This document shows, piece by piece, positions 22,351 through 34,912 of a DNA stretch of 64,000 nt. The stretch is from contig OX637294.1 of the NCBI GenBank assembly GCA_951799445.1, forward strand, positions 26,871,452 to 26,935,451. Reading direction: 5' to 3'. The translations under genes were made by a program, and so were the position numbers. This DNA is from Pseudisothecium myosuroides. Taxonomy: Eukaryota; Streptophyta; Bryopsida; Hypnales; Lembophyllaceae. Numbering within the stretch: position 1 is the stretch's first letter; every line of letters begins with the position of its first letter. The notes beneath the pieces were generated by a model. That model saw nothing but the letters and a program-made list of their open reading frames with translations, searched no databases and had not been told where the DNA came from.

Positions 22351-23129
22351 ACTCGTGATTAAATCTTTTTATATTTTTTGGCATCAACGCAATCAAAATT
22401 GTTTATTCATTGGCCCTTGGTTACCACTTGCATGATTTGACATAAAGTGAATTGTAAATCCATTAAAGAAGTGTATATGCAAATATCATCTTGATAGTGG
22501 CGTGGAAGACAATTTCAATTTCAATTGGCATATTCTTTATTGTACCTAGGCCTAAAAGTTAGAGTGCCAAAATGAAATATAGTTTAATTTCTACAACTTG
22601 TAGGTTTGGACATCAATAGTGGTTAGGCAAAATCTATTTTTATCTTCTACTATTGAAAGTGAGTCAAGGAGCGTAAATTTGTTTGCGTGAAAATCCTCCA
22701 ATATTTGAGAACATTTTAAATTTGATTAGAGATATAGATGGTGGAAGATAAGTCAAGGGAGAGACTCTCAACTCTTGACCTACTCAAGTTGTTGGAACCA
22801 TAAGTTTGGCATGTTGATCTCCTCAATACTTTGCAAGGCAAACTCCAATCTGAGTCCAAAGCCCAAAGCTTTTCATGTGGCGCCTAGTACTATCATATTT
22901 GTTGTTCAAAGTCGGCATTCCTTACCAAATAATTCATTAACTTTAGTTAGCAAATGCAATTCGGCAAAATTATACTTGACATTAGAATGATTATTCTTCC
23001 CCCTTTTATTAAAGAAATAAATAAATTATCCTACAAATTTTGACAATTTTTTTTCGAAACAAGTGTGTTGAGGAAATACACTGCAAGGATTTCCGTCAAG
23101 TACACAAGCTTTAATTTCACACAATGTAA
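22351..23129. other. 3' flank of the lectin receptor kinase, AT-rich
   Basis: Contains TTTTTATATTTTTTGG soon after the stop, possibly 3' untranslated sequence. No further gene recognised. Confidence 0.4.
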
Positions 23130-23195
23130 CGAACTTGTCACTGCCAGGTATCGAACCTGCAACCACACCATTTGGAAGGGATACCTCTTTACCGA
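23130..23195 (-). repeat. tRNA-like segment (SINE remnant?)
   Basis: Minus strand: CTCGGTAAAGAGG followed ~35 bases later by GGTTCGATACC (+ strand 23147-23157), the spacing and sequence of Pol III A and B boxes. It cannot fold as a complete tRNA from what I see. It abuts the inverted repeat starting at 23196. Confidence 0.4.
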
Positions 23196-24248
23196 GTGAT
23201 TGCATGAAACACCTGTACTGTCTGGTTGCGGGTTTTTGGACCACTATAACTTTTGATTTATAGGTTCAATGCCAAAACCAAAAAAAAGCTTCCTAGATGT
23301 CTTGATTGTAATTGTATCCCTTATTTTTCAGAAATTAAAAAAAAATCGATTTATATTTAAAATTCAATTTTGTTAATTTGCCACTTTGATGTTTAGGGGG
23401 GTTTAGTACTATTGAGCGGCTTAAATTAATGATTTTAGTTGAAATTTCTATGGTATATTCCCCTAGTAGGTAGACATATTCTTGCCAAAAAACATTTAAA
23501 AATACATTATTTTATATCCTCCACAGTTGTGCAAATAGGCCTCCCTTGCGTGCGCACTTGTGAACAATAGAAATGGTTTTGACTTCATTTTTTTGGTCAA
23601 ATCTCATCACCAAGAAGTCCTCCCAAATGTCCAATTTTTAGCTTTGTTCAAAAAAAAATTTCCTATTTTCTACAAATTAAAATGTCAAAGGATGTTATTT
23701 CTGGGACAATTCTGCAGACTATTCTAGTGAAGAGGAAAATACATCCTTTGACATTTTAATTTTTAGAAAATAGGAAAAACAATTTTGAACAAAACTAAAA
23801 ATTGGACATTTGGGAGGACTTCTTGGTGATGAGATTTGACCAAAAAAATGAAGTCAAAGCCATTTCTATTGTTCACAAGTGCGCGCGCAAGGGAGGCCTA
23901 TTTGCACAACTGTGGAGGATATAAAATAATATATTTTTAAGTGATTTTTGGCAAGAATATGTCTACCTACTAGGGGAATATATCATAGAAATTTCAACTA
24001 AAAATCATTAATTTAAGCTGCTCAATAGTACTAAAAAACCCTAAACATCAAAGTGTGGCAAATTAACAAAATTGAATTTTAAATATAAATTGATTTTTTT
24101 TAATTTCTGAAAAATAAGGGATACAATTACAATCAAGAAATCTAGGTCCTAGCGTTTTTTTTGGTTTTGGCATTGAACCTATAAATCAAAAGTTATAGCG
24201 GTCCAAAAAAAAACGCAAACAGACAGTACAGGTTTTTTGTGCAATCAC
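23196..24248. mobile_element. Fold-back (long inverted repeat) element, about 1.05 kb
   Basis: Arms of about 490-500 bp with high identity (from GTGATTGCA at 23196 to TGCAATCAC at 24248), loop about 23698-23746. Ends match those of the element at 57539-58262 (GGTGATTGCAA). Noncoding. A transcript across it would form a very long hairpin. Confidence 0.85.
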
Positions 24249-25618
24249 CCTACCATCATCCGGTAGTTTAGGTTTGTCTCGGACCCAAACATTTGTTTTT
24301 TGAATATTTTTTACTAACCTTAACCATTGGATATAGTAAGAGAACTTCCAAATTATTATTGCAATGTTAGTACATGCAATAGTTGATTGTGCATCTCAAT
24401 AAATATTTTTATGGTGGTTACATATAAATCATTGCTTGTGAAGGTGAACCATCTAAGAATCAATCCTGTAAAGGTGAAGCATCCAAGGATCAAGGGACAA
24501 CAAGATTAGAGAGGGTCTTGGTGTGAGAAAGATTAACAAACTTATTTCTAACACAAATTCATAAACTATATTTTGTCTAGTGTAGATGAAACCATAGATT
24601 TTCTATTGTTTGAAGTAAGTGAGACTTTTACACTGCAATTTAAATTGGAAATTAAATGGAATGTTGCACTATTGAGGAAATGTGTCTTTGTAAATGAAAT
24701 GTTTTGTTTTTTGTTTTTTCCTTTATTTTTCCAAAATAATCAAAATTTATAATTTCAAAGATTCGAAATTCTCTAAAATTCTCCCAAAAATGTTCATTAG
24801 AAAAATCTAGCAAAAAAACAAGATTTTACAATTGGATGAAAATTTTGGATGAAAACTTGATTTTGGATGAAATTGCCTCTACAAAGACATGAAACTTATA
24901 GATGGAAAGATGTTCTTTTTCAGAGATAAAAAAAATCTGATTGAAGTTGTGAAACTCTTGCAACATGATTTCTGGTTGGAACACAAGAAATTTAGAATTG
25001 ACATTTTTGCCAATTTCAAATTGATGTTGGAAGTTTTTTTGCTCAGTTTACTGCAAGCAATCTGTCGATTCATCTTGCTTTCCATGTTGCTTTGGTAGAG
25101 TGTTTATTGTCAAGCTTATAATTTTATAATTAAAAAAGATACAACATCTGCAAACAATACCTAGCAAATGGAAAAGCCCCAAGTCATGATCAAATCCCAA
25201 ATACTGTAATGAAACATCAATCCAAAAAATTTGATAATTTACTACGGAGTATATTTTTTCTTCCCACAATGCTACAAACAAAATGCCATCCCACAATTAT
25301 AGAAAACAAGTTTAATCATCTTATTATACAACAAAATAATGCAATCCTATGGAGCTATCCAACTACAAATCCATTGCCCTTGCAAACACAATACATCTAC
25401 AAATTCTTTACTAGCACCCTCACCTTGATATGTACTAACATCATACAAAGAAACACACCAAATACTATAATAGTCAAAAAGGCTTTAGACCAAAAAGAAG
25501 GATAGGAGGGATGCATAATGTAAATAAGTTAGATGGGCTTTGTTTTAGTATCATTGAACCTTGTGTATGATCCACAACTACAAATAAATATAGTACTTTC
25601 CAGTTGTAAATATATTTG
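24249..25618. other. AT-rich intergenic, nothing recognised
   Basis: Short open frames only, with no recognisable protein and no inverted repeat. Confidence 0.4.
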
Positions 25619-26205
25619 GGTGATTGCAAGAAATACCTGCTAATTTTGTTGCGTTTGATCGAACAGTACTCATGATTTTTTTTGGAATATTTTAAAATTA
25701 GTTTTTTTTTTAAATTTAAATAATATGGGCAATGTACACACAAAGATGAGGGTAGGCACCAAAGGAATAACATAGAAAAATCCTCTAAGTATGAAAACTA
25801 GAAAAGTGCCAAATCTCAAGAAAATAGATACTTTGATGTTATAATTAGTTTAAAATAGGAAAAATGAATAAACTAAATTTAAAAAAAAATTCCTTTGTAA
25901 CAATCCTATAGAGATGGTCATTCACCAAAAAACACCGAAATAATATTTTATATGTTTTGAAATGCAAGTAGAAAGAAACTCACTTTGTGAACTTCTAAAC
26001 CACATACCGCAATTGATTATTTTCATAATTCCTTTGGACAATAGCTATAAGTCTACTAGAAGACCATTTCTTCCAAATTTTAGCTCAAAATTTGTTTTTT
26101 GGGTACTAAATAGTACTAAAAAAACAACAATTGACAAGTGTGACATAAAATTAGGGGCTATTTTTAGATAGAATTTTTTTAAATTACAAAAAAATTAGGC
26201 AAGGT
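25619..26205. mobile_element. Left part of a GGTGATTGCAA element
   Basis: Begins GGTGATTGCAAGAAATACCTG and is collinear with 57539-58135 (shared landmarks: GCAATGTACACAC, GAGATGGTCATT, ATGCAAGTAGAAAGA). The right terminus is missing; the match fades where a TA-rich microsatellite begins (~26225). Confidence 0.6.
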
Positions 26206-27340
26206 GTATAATAGTTAAATGTAATATATATATATATAACGTATATTAAAAAATGTAAAAAAATTAAAAATTATGTATGTTATATACGTTATATAGTTTT
26301 TATTAATTAATTAATGTGAAAATCAAATATTTATAAAAGGTTAAGAAACAAATAGTGAAATTTGTGAAAAATAAGTAAGAGTTGTATCGAAACTTCACTA
26401 ATAAAGGGCTAGTGTTGGAAGGATTTTGGATTGGTCACCAACGTGACTAGTATGTTAAAAAAAATTCAAATGAGTTTTGGCTAGTCATCAAAAGCAAATA
26501 AATGAACCACTACCTTGAACGGTTAACAATACAATTAAAACACGTTTTACAAAGCCCACTTCCATGCATGCATATTAAACAAAATTATAATAATTAAATG
26601 GTTTCCACTTCCATGATCCTCTTAAATTTGTAAGGATATGATATTTTGTTCACTTTAAATATATGACAATTTGTGAAATAATTACATAATTACAAAACCA
26701 AAACTATCTTTAATTTATATAAATGTAAATAAACCACTTTGGACGGAAAAAATAATTTTTTTTCTCATTGCAAAGACAAAGGCTAGGTCACACTACGGTA
26801 TATGGAAGGAGTTGTCATGAACCCACTAGCAGGCAGATGAAACAAACCCATCATCAAATCAGCTCAAAGCAAATCCAATGTTGTATTGCAACAAACATGG
26901 GAACTACACAATGACGGAGCAACTAAAAAAACACGCCCCAATGCACACAACATAGGGCTCTCTTTATTACCGGACTTGCCATTTTTAATCCACGGCACGG
27001 CAATTTAAGAAAATTTGAAGAGCCCGCAAGGTGGCATACAATAGCAAAAATTATCATTGTCATACCTTTTCAATCTAATAAATTGGAATTCCCCTTTTTT
27101 GCATGAAAGGTCTCTATTTAATGTAGGATCTTTCTTCTCCTTTATTTTATAATGCGGAAAAGTCCATTTGAGGTTTGGATTGTCGGCTTTGCACTGGAGC
27201 AAATTTTTTCAAAAGTTGCTAGAATGGAATGAGGTCCACCTACCTCCTCTTCAAAATTTGGATATTGTACTTGTAACAGTGTCCGCATTTGGCTTGCTCT
27301 CAAAGACTCTTGTGTAGTATAGTACATGTCTCACACTCCA
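26206..27340. other. AT-rich intergenic with a TA microsatellite
   Basis: (TA)n near 26225-26240 and related ATATA-rich stretches to 26300. Nothing else recognised. Confidence 0.35.
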
Positions 27341-29570
27341 TCAGAAGTACAGACACAACACTTTAATAAGTTACAATGACAATGAGCCAAAAAGAGGCGT
27401 CCCTACCGTTTTAATTCCCCCCCTACCAAATAACTTGAGTTATTGGATCCTTTTCAAGAAGAAAACAACTCCCCTCGGCACCGTTGATCTGATCGAAAAT
27501 TGAACTCGCAAATGGCGGTGAATGTGGGCCATAGATCAGGTTTAAAATGTGGGAGGCTTTTGAAAGCCATTGATGTAGAGCTGTTTGTGCAAAAATCAGG
27601 AGCCGTCGATCATGATGGTGATAGGGTTTGGCGCTATGAATTTTTGTTGTGTGTCTTCATGTAAGTTAGGCTACGCATGTTTTGTCTACGCCTTGCTCCG
27701 CATTTCGTGGCAAAGATAGTTTGCTTGAATGTGTCTTTGCGTGGCATTAAGGTAAGGTGTTCAAGAAGCGACCCTTTGAGGGTTGGTCGGCCTTTATGAT
27801 GGGTTTAAGATGTTCAAAAACATTTATCCTTATTTTTCACTTGAAGAAAAATTGATGTGGAATCTAAAACAAGTGGTTTCACATTTTTCGGAGCATTTAT
27901 GAATTACTTATGAATTTCCAAAGAATTATGTAAATAGGCACCTATTTGTGATCCCAGGCCTTGCAAAACCAACACATGCACAGTCTGAAAAAACATATGG
28001 CTTGACCAAAAACAAACATTGTGGCATTCAAAAAAGTAATACACAAGGTTCCTAAATGCAATCCTTACTAAAATTATACAAACACTACATTCTTTTAACA
28101 TGTATAGAAGGCAATTGGGCAATCAATTCCCATATTTATAAAAAATTAAGTGGACACACCTTGGCTTTGAAATGGACACTCCTTGGCTCTTATTGCATCC
28201 ATTAAAGAAGTATGAACAAATCTCATTAATGCTCTGACATTATGGGCATTCCAACTCACATCCGCTCACTATTGCTTATGAAGCCACCTATGCGGGACGG
28301 TTTGAAGAAGAAGGTCTAAATTTGAGCTCCCTCCTATAGTTTGAGTTTGCATTCGGTCTACACGTCAGAGGTTTCGGGTTTGATCTGGGAGTTTGCAACT
28401 TCAATGGAGGTGTAAGTCTGGAGCTTTAGGTATGAATTGAATATCCGTTCATTGCTTTGGTTGGTTTGCTTTGAACAGTATGATTTGTTGAAGTCGGTGT
28501 CTTGTTGAACCTGTTGTTTGTTGTTGGGCGCAGGATCCTGAATTTGAGTGGCATGAGCTGAGAGTTTTACTGGATCTGTGATTCTTGACTGGGCAAATGA
28601 GGTATGATTCCAAGGTTTGAATTTCAGTCTGGCTAATAGAGATTCAGTTGTTTTTGGAATTAGCTTTCATATCGCTTGGCTGCATTAGTTCTACTGTACT
28701 TGAATCTGTTGCTCCACGATAGAGAGTTGAATGTTTTTAATCTGTTGCTCCATGATAGAGAGTTGAATGGTGATCAAATGAGGTACAATTCCAAGGTTTG
28801 AATTTCGGTCTGCTTAAGAGGTTTAGTTCGCATTCATATCGCATAGCACATTAATTTCTACAGTACTTTGCTGAGTAGTGCAGAACTCTATTGAATGGTG
28901 CTTTCAGACTTGAGGGTTTGATTTGCATTCGAGGATGAAAGCTTGCTTGAACAATGCTCTTTGTTGATAGTTTTCTTCGATGCTCTTATTGCTTGAATGG
29001 TTAAGGGCTAGTTTTGTTGAGTTTTGAGAGTACTTCATTGCTGAATACATTGGATGTTGGCTCATTGCTTTGTTTTATGTGGTACTCTTCCAAAATCCTG
29101 CTCTATTTGCTTGACGGTTGTTCCAGGGAACCGATGCTTGAAGGACAAGGAATGAGAAGGAGGAGACATTGACATTGAAGATGAATTTGTTGAAGAAATT
29201 AGGGTTAAGGGTTACGGCATGGTCATCTGCTCATATTTGATTAGGGGGACTGTGAACACATGTACCTGTTTGAAATTTTTGAATGTAAAGGTTTTACAAC
29301 CAATAGAAAAATGACTTGTGTACCCCTTCTAAAATTTGTGAAAAATCTTGATAGCGAACGGGGTAATGTCACGTGTACCCCTTTTGAAAATGATCTGTCT
29401 TTTTCTCTAAAATTGACACTCTCACACACAATGTGTTCAAAAGAGGTAGTAACTGCCTTACAAATGACACAAGAAATTGCATGACATCACAAGCAAACGT
29501 TTATGATGTCAATACTAGAAAGTTGACAGTTAATAAATTCGATTGAAAATCAAAAGACATATGTTGGGCG
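27341..29570. other. Moderate-GC intergenic segment, possibly transcribed, no gene recognised
   Basis: Less AT-rich than its surroundings, TG-rich on the plus strand. Lacks convincing open frames. It could be leader or intron of an unseen gene, or a noncoding transcript. Confidence 0.2.
28594..28860 (+). repeat. Local tandem duplication, period about 181 bp
   Basis: CAAATGAGGTA..ATTCCAAGG at 28594 and again at 28775, with a smaller tandem pair (AATCTGTTGCTCCAcGATAG) at about 28703 and 28739. Confidence 0.55.
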
Positions 29571-29574
29571 TAGC

Positions 29575-30305
29575 GTAGTTGCAAGAAATACTTCGTGTTT
29601 TTCTGTCAAAAACGAAGTTTCTAGCCATAGAATTGGCAGTACTATGCAGTACTACTAATACTATGTATTTGCATCGCCTTGGCAAATCTCAACCGTCGAT
29701 TCAATATTGTGCAGTATTATGTAGTACTATAGACTACTACAGAGTATTATAGAAGCCAATGGAAGCAGCAAATAGCAGAAAAAGGGTTTGTCGAGTTTTT
29801 CATTTTCAGTAATTCAAAGAAAATTCAGGAAAATTCTATAAAAAAAAAGTCATTTTGCTAAAGAAAATTACGCTCACATTGCAGTAAAAAATTCCTCTAA
29901 GAATTTTTTCCCACTTTGTAGCGTTTGCGCAAAGGAAGGTCACTTTGACCCCATGTAAGCAACCGACATGTTGCTATTTTCATAAAAACTCATTGTTAGT
30001 CCTTGTAATGTTAGTAGCTAGACCTCTAATATGTTCAATTTGTGGCTTCAAATTTGCATTTTTGGGTCAAAAATAAAACTGAACCCCCCCAAAATGGCCA
30101 AGGTATTCACCCAATTGGGGGCAGGTGAAAAATAATAAACTAATTTTATTTATTTTTTAAAAATTACTTAATGTCTGCAACTACCACATGTACCTTCATT
30201 CCAAATTTCATGCAAAACAAATAGAGAATGCAAAATTTATGAGCAAAAAACCACCATCCAAGGGCAAGGGGACAAGAAATAGGACAAGTGTTTCTTGCAA
30301 TCACC
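29575..30305. mobile_element. Possible third GGTGATTGCAA-type element
   Basis: The right end CAAGTGTTTCTTGCAATCACC is nearly identical to that of 57539-58262. A diverged left end (GTTGCAAGAAATACTTC) lies 731 bp away, close to the 724 bp length of the complete copy. The interior is poorly matched and no target duplication is visible. Confidence 0.3.
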
Positions 30306-30610
30306 TCTTGATGAACATTATCATCAATTTCATTAAATTCACAACATTCCAAGTCCACAAATTGGGGCATACATCTACACTCAAAGCTCTAAAAATTATG
30401 ATAGGCATAGATTTGCACTTCAAGCCATGCGGCCTGAAAGTGAATGCCAAAGTAGTGGAATAGTGATTGCCAAATTAACAAAAATGGCTTTTATTATAAT
30501 TATGAAAATCCAATGCATGCTTCATGGATCAAACTATATTTGTGAGCATTGTGCTTTGTTTAGAAACATAAAACTCAAGTAACCATCTTAAATAGAAAGG
30601 TGGACTTTGG

Positions 30611-30704
30611 GCACCAATGAATAGCATCAGAGCATGGTTTCCAAGGCCCACATAGCACCAAGCTAGTGCTAATAAGGGCCTTGGGCATCACTATTCATTG
30701 GTGC
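30611..30704. repeat. Short imperfect hairpin, 94 bp
   Basis: GCACCAATGAATAG at 30611 is mirrored at 30691-30704, with further pairing inward (CCAAGGCCC with GGGCCTTGG). It could be a small MITE or a structured RNA; there is no evidence for either. Confidence 0.4.
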
Positions 30705-31283
30705 TTCCTTTCTCCTAATGCATGGTTGTAATTCCTGGTAGAGGCTTCCTCTCACATGGTCACACATTGTCCACACCCTCTCAAACACCTACACAGATGA
30801 TAGAAAATTAGAAACTAGGCTAGGCTATTAGAACTTCCACTAAAAGTCAAACTCCCTCTTCAAACTCAATTGCAAAAGATATACATCCTGAGCAGGGAAT
30901 ATATTTTGACTAGTGTACATGCAACAATGGTGATTGGCAATATTTTGTGTGCCATTTTGACATTTTATAGGAGCTTGTTGTGCCCACACATATGCAAATT
31001 CATTTGCAAATTGCATTTCATCCCAAACATTGTGCATTGCTACAAAAGGATTTTTCCCTCTTGCTCCTTGTCCCCCTCCCAATTCCCTAAATAATTTTTC
31101 AATCCTTTCCTTCAAATGATCCATTGTACCAATTTAACCCATGGATGGACAAGGACTGTAACAAGGTAGTCAACTAAAAAATATCAGATCATTAGATGAA
31201 TAGATGCATTCTTTGCTTCCACAATTTCTTTGAAAGCCATTCATTGAACACTTTTTTGTCCTCAATCACGCTTCAGGGTTTAC
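30705..31283. other. AT-rich intergenic, nothing recognised
   Basis: No credible coding frame; short opposing frames only. Confidence 0.35.
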
Positions 31284-31287
31284 TTAA

Positions 31288-32229
31288 CCCCTAAAGGTCA
31301 GAGACTATGTTTTCACCAAAAATGCTCCAAAACTGCCATTTCTAATACAAGTACCAAACTTTAGAAAAAAAACATTATTGGACACATGTAACCGTAAGAT
31401 CTTATAGAACACTGGTTTGAGAAGATGTAGAAAAAATTTCAGAATTTTCCACCATGGGGATTGGAAGATATTAGCGTTTCAATTGACAAAAACCCATTTT
31501 TTGTCCTTGCGAAAATCCGGGCAGTTGCACTTCACAAGGTCACATTTGTATGAAAAAATGCCCAAAATAGTGGTTACTCTTTGGATTCATTCTTCTAGGC
31601 AAGTTGGCTACATGCTTGAAAAAAATTTAGATCATTTGAAATTGCACAACATATAGGAAACAAATAGTAAGTAGAAAGAAGTAGAGAATGATTCAAAACA
31701 CTAAATTATTAAGAATTTATTTATGGAATTGAAAAATGCCAATCCCAACGGTCGTAATGTTGTAATAAATAATCTACATCCCATGTTTTTATTTTTTTCA
31801 AAAATATTGGAAATTGAGTTAAATAAAGGACTTCAAAGTTTATTTTAGAGTAGAGATTCTATAACTACCCTCAAACTAAGAGTCCTCATAACTTTTGACT
31901 CATTAATCCAAATGGAATGATTTAATGCTTTCCATGTACATATAAATCTAAGGAACCAATTTCAAATTTTTATTTTAAAAAAAAATGATTTTTAAAGAAT
32001 TTTTTTGAGTTGCCTAAGCTGCCCGCCGTACACGAAAAATTACATATCATACAATAACTTTTTAACCATGTAGTCAAAAGTTATGAAAATTGTTGGGCCT
32101 TAAAGCTACTCCTTGGGCACATCTTTTGTGAAAATTTCAAAGAAAAAAAATAAAAACTCCACTCGTAATGAGCTGCCCAAAATCGCTATGTTGTCAAAAA
32201 ACGGTGTTTTCGAATTGGACCTTTAGGGG
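31288..32229. mobile_element. Non-autonomous TTAA element, 942 bp, subfamily C
   Basis: TTAA at 31284-31287 and 32230-32233. Ends CCCCTAAAGGTCAGAGAC and GACCTTTAGGGG. Its left ~160 bp resembles subfamily A; the rest matches the element entering the window end at 63375 and the fragment at 12596-12970. Confidence 0.8.
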
Positions 32230-32332
32230 TTAATGAAATTGTGCCAATTTCACAAAATTGACCTTCTGCCCCAAAGCATTCACAGCAATGTGCCCAGTGC
32301 CCACACAAGTGAATCTAGCCAAGTTCTACCGG

Positions 32333-32566
32333 TTGGGGTGAATTGACCCCCTCGTTCGTCTTTTCAAAGTCATTCCAAAGGTGCATGTAAAAAAAAGACC
32401 TTATTATTTTCTGCTTGATTAATTTATCTTCTACACCTTTTCTAACTAATTAGGGGCCTTTGATTGCAAATATGAATTCAAATTTTGCAAATTTTATCAT
32501 GAGTGGCAAATAAAAATTATCAGCGTTTTCCCTCGGGGACGAGCGAAGGGGTCAGTTCACCGCAAT
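32333..32566. mobile_element. MITE, about 234 bp
   Basis: The left end TTGGGGTGAATTGACCCC is mirrored by GGGGTCAGTTCACCGCAA at the right; inner ends CTCGTTCGTC / GACGAGCGAAG also pair. Core shared with 16156-16388 and 33079-33330. Confidence 0.6.
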
Positions 32567-33074
32567 TGTTGTACACTACGTATACTGATGTGGTAAAGAA
32601 GGATTCTTTCCACTGGGTAGGCGAAGTTGTGTTCTGGCCACCAGCCAAGTGAGTAAGGTAGCACTGCCCAATACCGTCATCTACCTAATTCCGACACCTA
32701 CATGACCCTTCCATTTGCGTCAGTGATCAATCCATTATCACAATCTTAGTAATCCTTTGCCATGATGGCAATGCACTTGGGAAGAGGACACGTCAGCCCA
32801 CGCTTTAAGAAGGATCAGCCCATGCTTCAACAAGGGTCTATTCATGCTTTAACATTTTGTCTTTGAAAAATCACAGAAAATTCAATTCTTGTCAGAATCT
32901 CTTCATTCTTTTTGCAAATGACTTCTCTCAAACTTTTCTATCTCTGAAAAATATGGGAGCTGACAAACATCTTCTCTAAAGTACCTAGATAGCAAATTTG
33001 TATGGTAATGGGCAATTCTACCTTAGATCCGAATTTTACATTTGTGAGCTTCGATTGCTTGGTTGGGCAAGACA
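32567..33074. other. Intergenic, nothing recognised
   Basis: Mixed composition, no open frame of note. Confidence 0.35.
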
Positions 33075-33078
33075 TTAA

Positions 33079-33330
33079 ATCCGTCCCGTGAAGTAGGATC
33101 TGCAGGGTGAAAATGCAATTCTCCAAGGTAAAATTTAAAAAAAAAACTGTTTTGTGCCTTTTCTTTGGTATGTTCTTGACCTCTCTTAGCTGATTTGGGG
33201 TGTCTAATTGCACATATGAATTCAAAATTTGCAAATTTTATCATGTGTGGCAAATAAAAAATTCTTGCATTTTCCCCCAAGGTAAAATTCCTGCGTTTTC
33301 ACCTTGTGGGCCACACTTTGTGGGACGGAT
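33079..33330. mobile_element. MITE with ATCCGTCCC ends, flanked by TTAA
   Basis: TTAA at 33075-33078 and 33331-33334. ATCCGTCCC on the left is mirrored by GGGACGGAT on the right, with further pairing of GGGTGAAAATGCA and TGCGTTTTCACC. Its right TTAA is also the left target duplication of the next TTAA element. Confidence 0.6.
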
Positions 33331-33334
33331 TTAA

Positions 33335-34253
33335 CCCCTAAAGTTCCGAGGCTTATTTTCTGCCAAAAAACACTCAAAACTGTCATTTCTATAGCAAAGA
33401 GTAAAAAAAAAAAATTATTGTTTTTTTTTCACATCTAACCGTAGGATCTTACACCTAACTAGTATTAAAAAGTGTGGAAAAAATTTCAGAATTTTTGACC
33501 GCACAGATTGCAAGATATTTGCGTTTAAAGTGGAAAAAACAAGTTTTTCAGCACATTGCGGGACTGGATTTTTTGACTTTGAACATTTTTAACTTAAATT
33601 TTTTGCACTACAGGGTTTTGAGCTTTAAATCTTTATAGTGGAGAATTGAGTTGAGAGCCTAGGAAAAAAGAAGAAATTCAAAAAAACTTAATTATCATTC
33701 TTCAAAAAATTGTTAAGTAGAAGTAGGTACGAGATAGAAGGAAAATCTAAAATATTAATATATTTTAGATGGAATTAAAATACACTAATCCCAATGGTGA
33801 GATTGTTCTAGCAAGTAAATTAAACCATGAGAATTTTGTTTTTGAAAAATTGCAAAAATAGCATTCAGAAATGAATCCTACAAGTTATTTTTTTCAAGAA
33901 GATGCTCTAACTGCCCGAAAAACAAGAATGTCCATAACTTCTTCATAACAAAGTCAAATGAAATGAATCAAAGCTTTCCAGATAGACAAAAATATAATCT
34001 ATGAGAAAAAAAATATTTTAAAAAAAAAATTCAAAATTTTGCAAATTTTTTTTGCTGCCCCCCATCTCCACACATTCCAAGAAATGGCATAACTTCTTGC
34101 TTGAAGGTCCGATTTCAAATTTTTTTTCCGCCACGTACCTCTCTCAATTCTTCACATTCACAAAAAGTTTCAAAAAATTAGGAGAAAATTTCAGCCATAG
34201 GTACCTGCCTCAAGTCCCATTTGTCCCCCGAACGGACAATGGTCCTTTAGGGG
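33335..34253. mobile_element. Non-autonomous TTAA element, 919 bp, subfamily A
   Basis: TTAA at 33331-33334 and 34254-34257; ends CCCCTAAAGTTCCGAGG and GGTCCTTTAGGGG. Same orientation as, and collinear with, 1685-2617. Confidence 0.82.
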
Positions 34254-34440
34254 TTAACGTCCTGCCTTGGTTGGTGTGTAATGTCGTTCACTTCTGGGTG
34301 TGGAATTAATTAAGCCTAGGAAGGCCTGTGATTGGAATTGTGACGAGTTACATATTTATTTGTGCCTCTTTGTATATATCTTGTTGTTACTACAATGGGG
34401 GTAATTTTTTTTGTTGGAGTTTCAATTTTTTGTGATGATT

Positions 34441-34912
34441 AAGGTAAAATAGCCCATTACGGACAGAAGACCCATTGTGGACACCTAGGAATGACCCCAT
34501 TATGGTTTACTTCCAGTGAATGAGAGTTGGGCCACAACCAATGTCTTAGCTAACAGGAATGGAGTGATTTGTGACCACAATAGGAAATTTCAGCTTTCTA
34601 GTGTTAAATCATTGCAGGAAGTGACTTTTTTAGGTCTTTCATGTTAGAAAATATTGTGATTGCTTTAGGTGAGTAAGATGAGCGTTATGGATCTACAGTT
34701 ATTGTTGGTTTTGGGGTAGTCTAGAGAATGTTTTAGACCATGGTGGGCTGAACACTTCAAAAACTCATAACAAATTCACACTTTGTTGAAAAAATATAAT
34801 TTCAATTGCTCTCGCCATTTCTATCTGCACTTGTCTTTATGTGGAAAAAAATTAAAAAATTTCAGCAATGACATGAAGGCAAACCCCTCATTCTGTCCGT
34901 AATGGGCTGCTG
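34441..34912. mobile_element. MITE, AAGGTAAA family, about 470 bp
   Basis: Begins AAGGTAAAATAGCCCATTAC with CGGACAG; the right side carries CTGTCCGTAATGGGCTG but lacks the outermost TTTACCTT. Collinear with 36961-37403. Confidence 0.6.

Noticed and set aside
23147..23157. A genuine tRNA gene on the minus strand
   Set aside because: B-box-like motif is good, but no acceptor stem pairing or anticodon arm can be drawn with confidence.
30840..31124. Minus-strand 94-residue frame
   Set aside because: AT-rich, no motif, overlapped by a plus-strand frame of similar length; no evidence of a gene.
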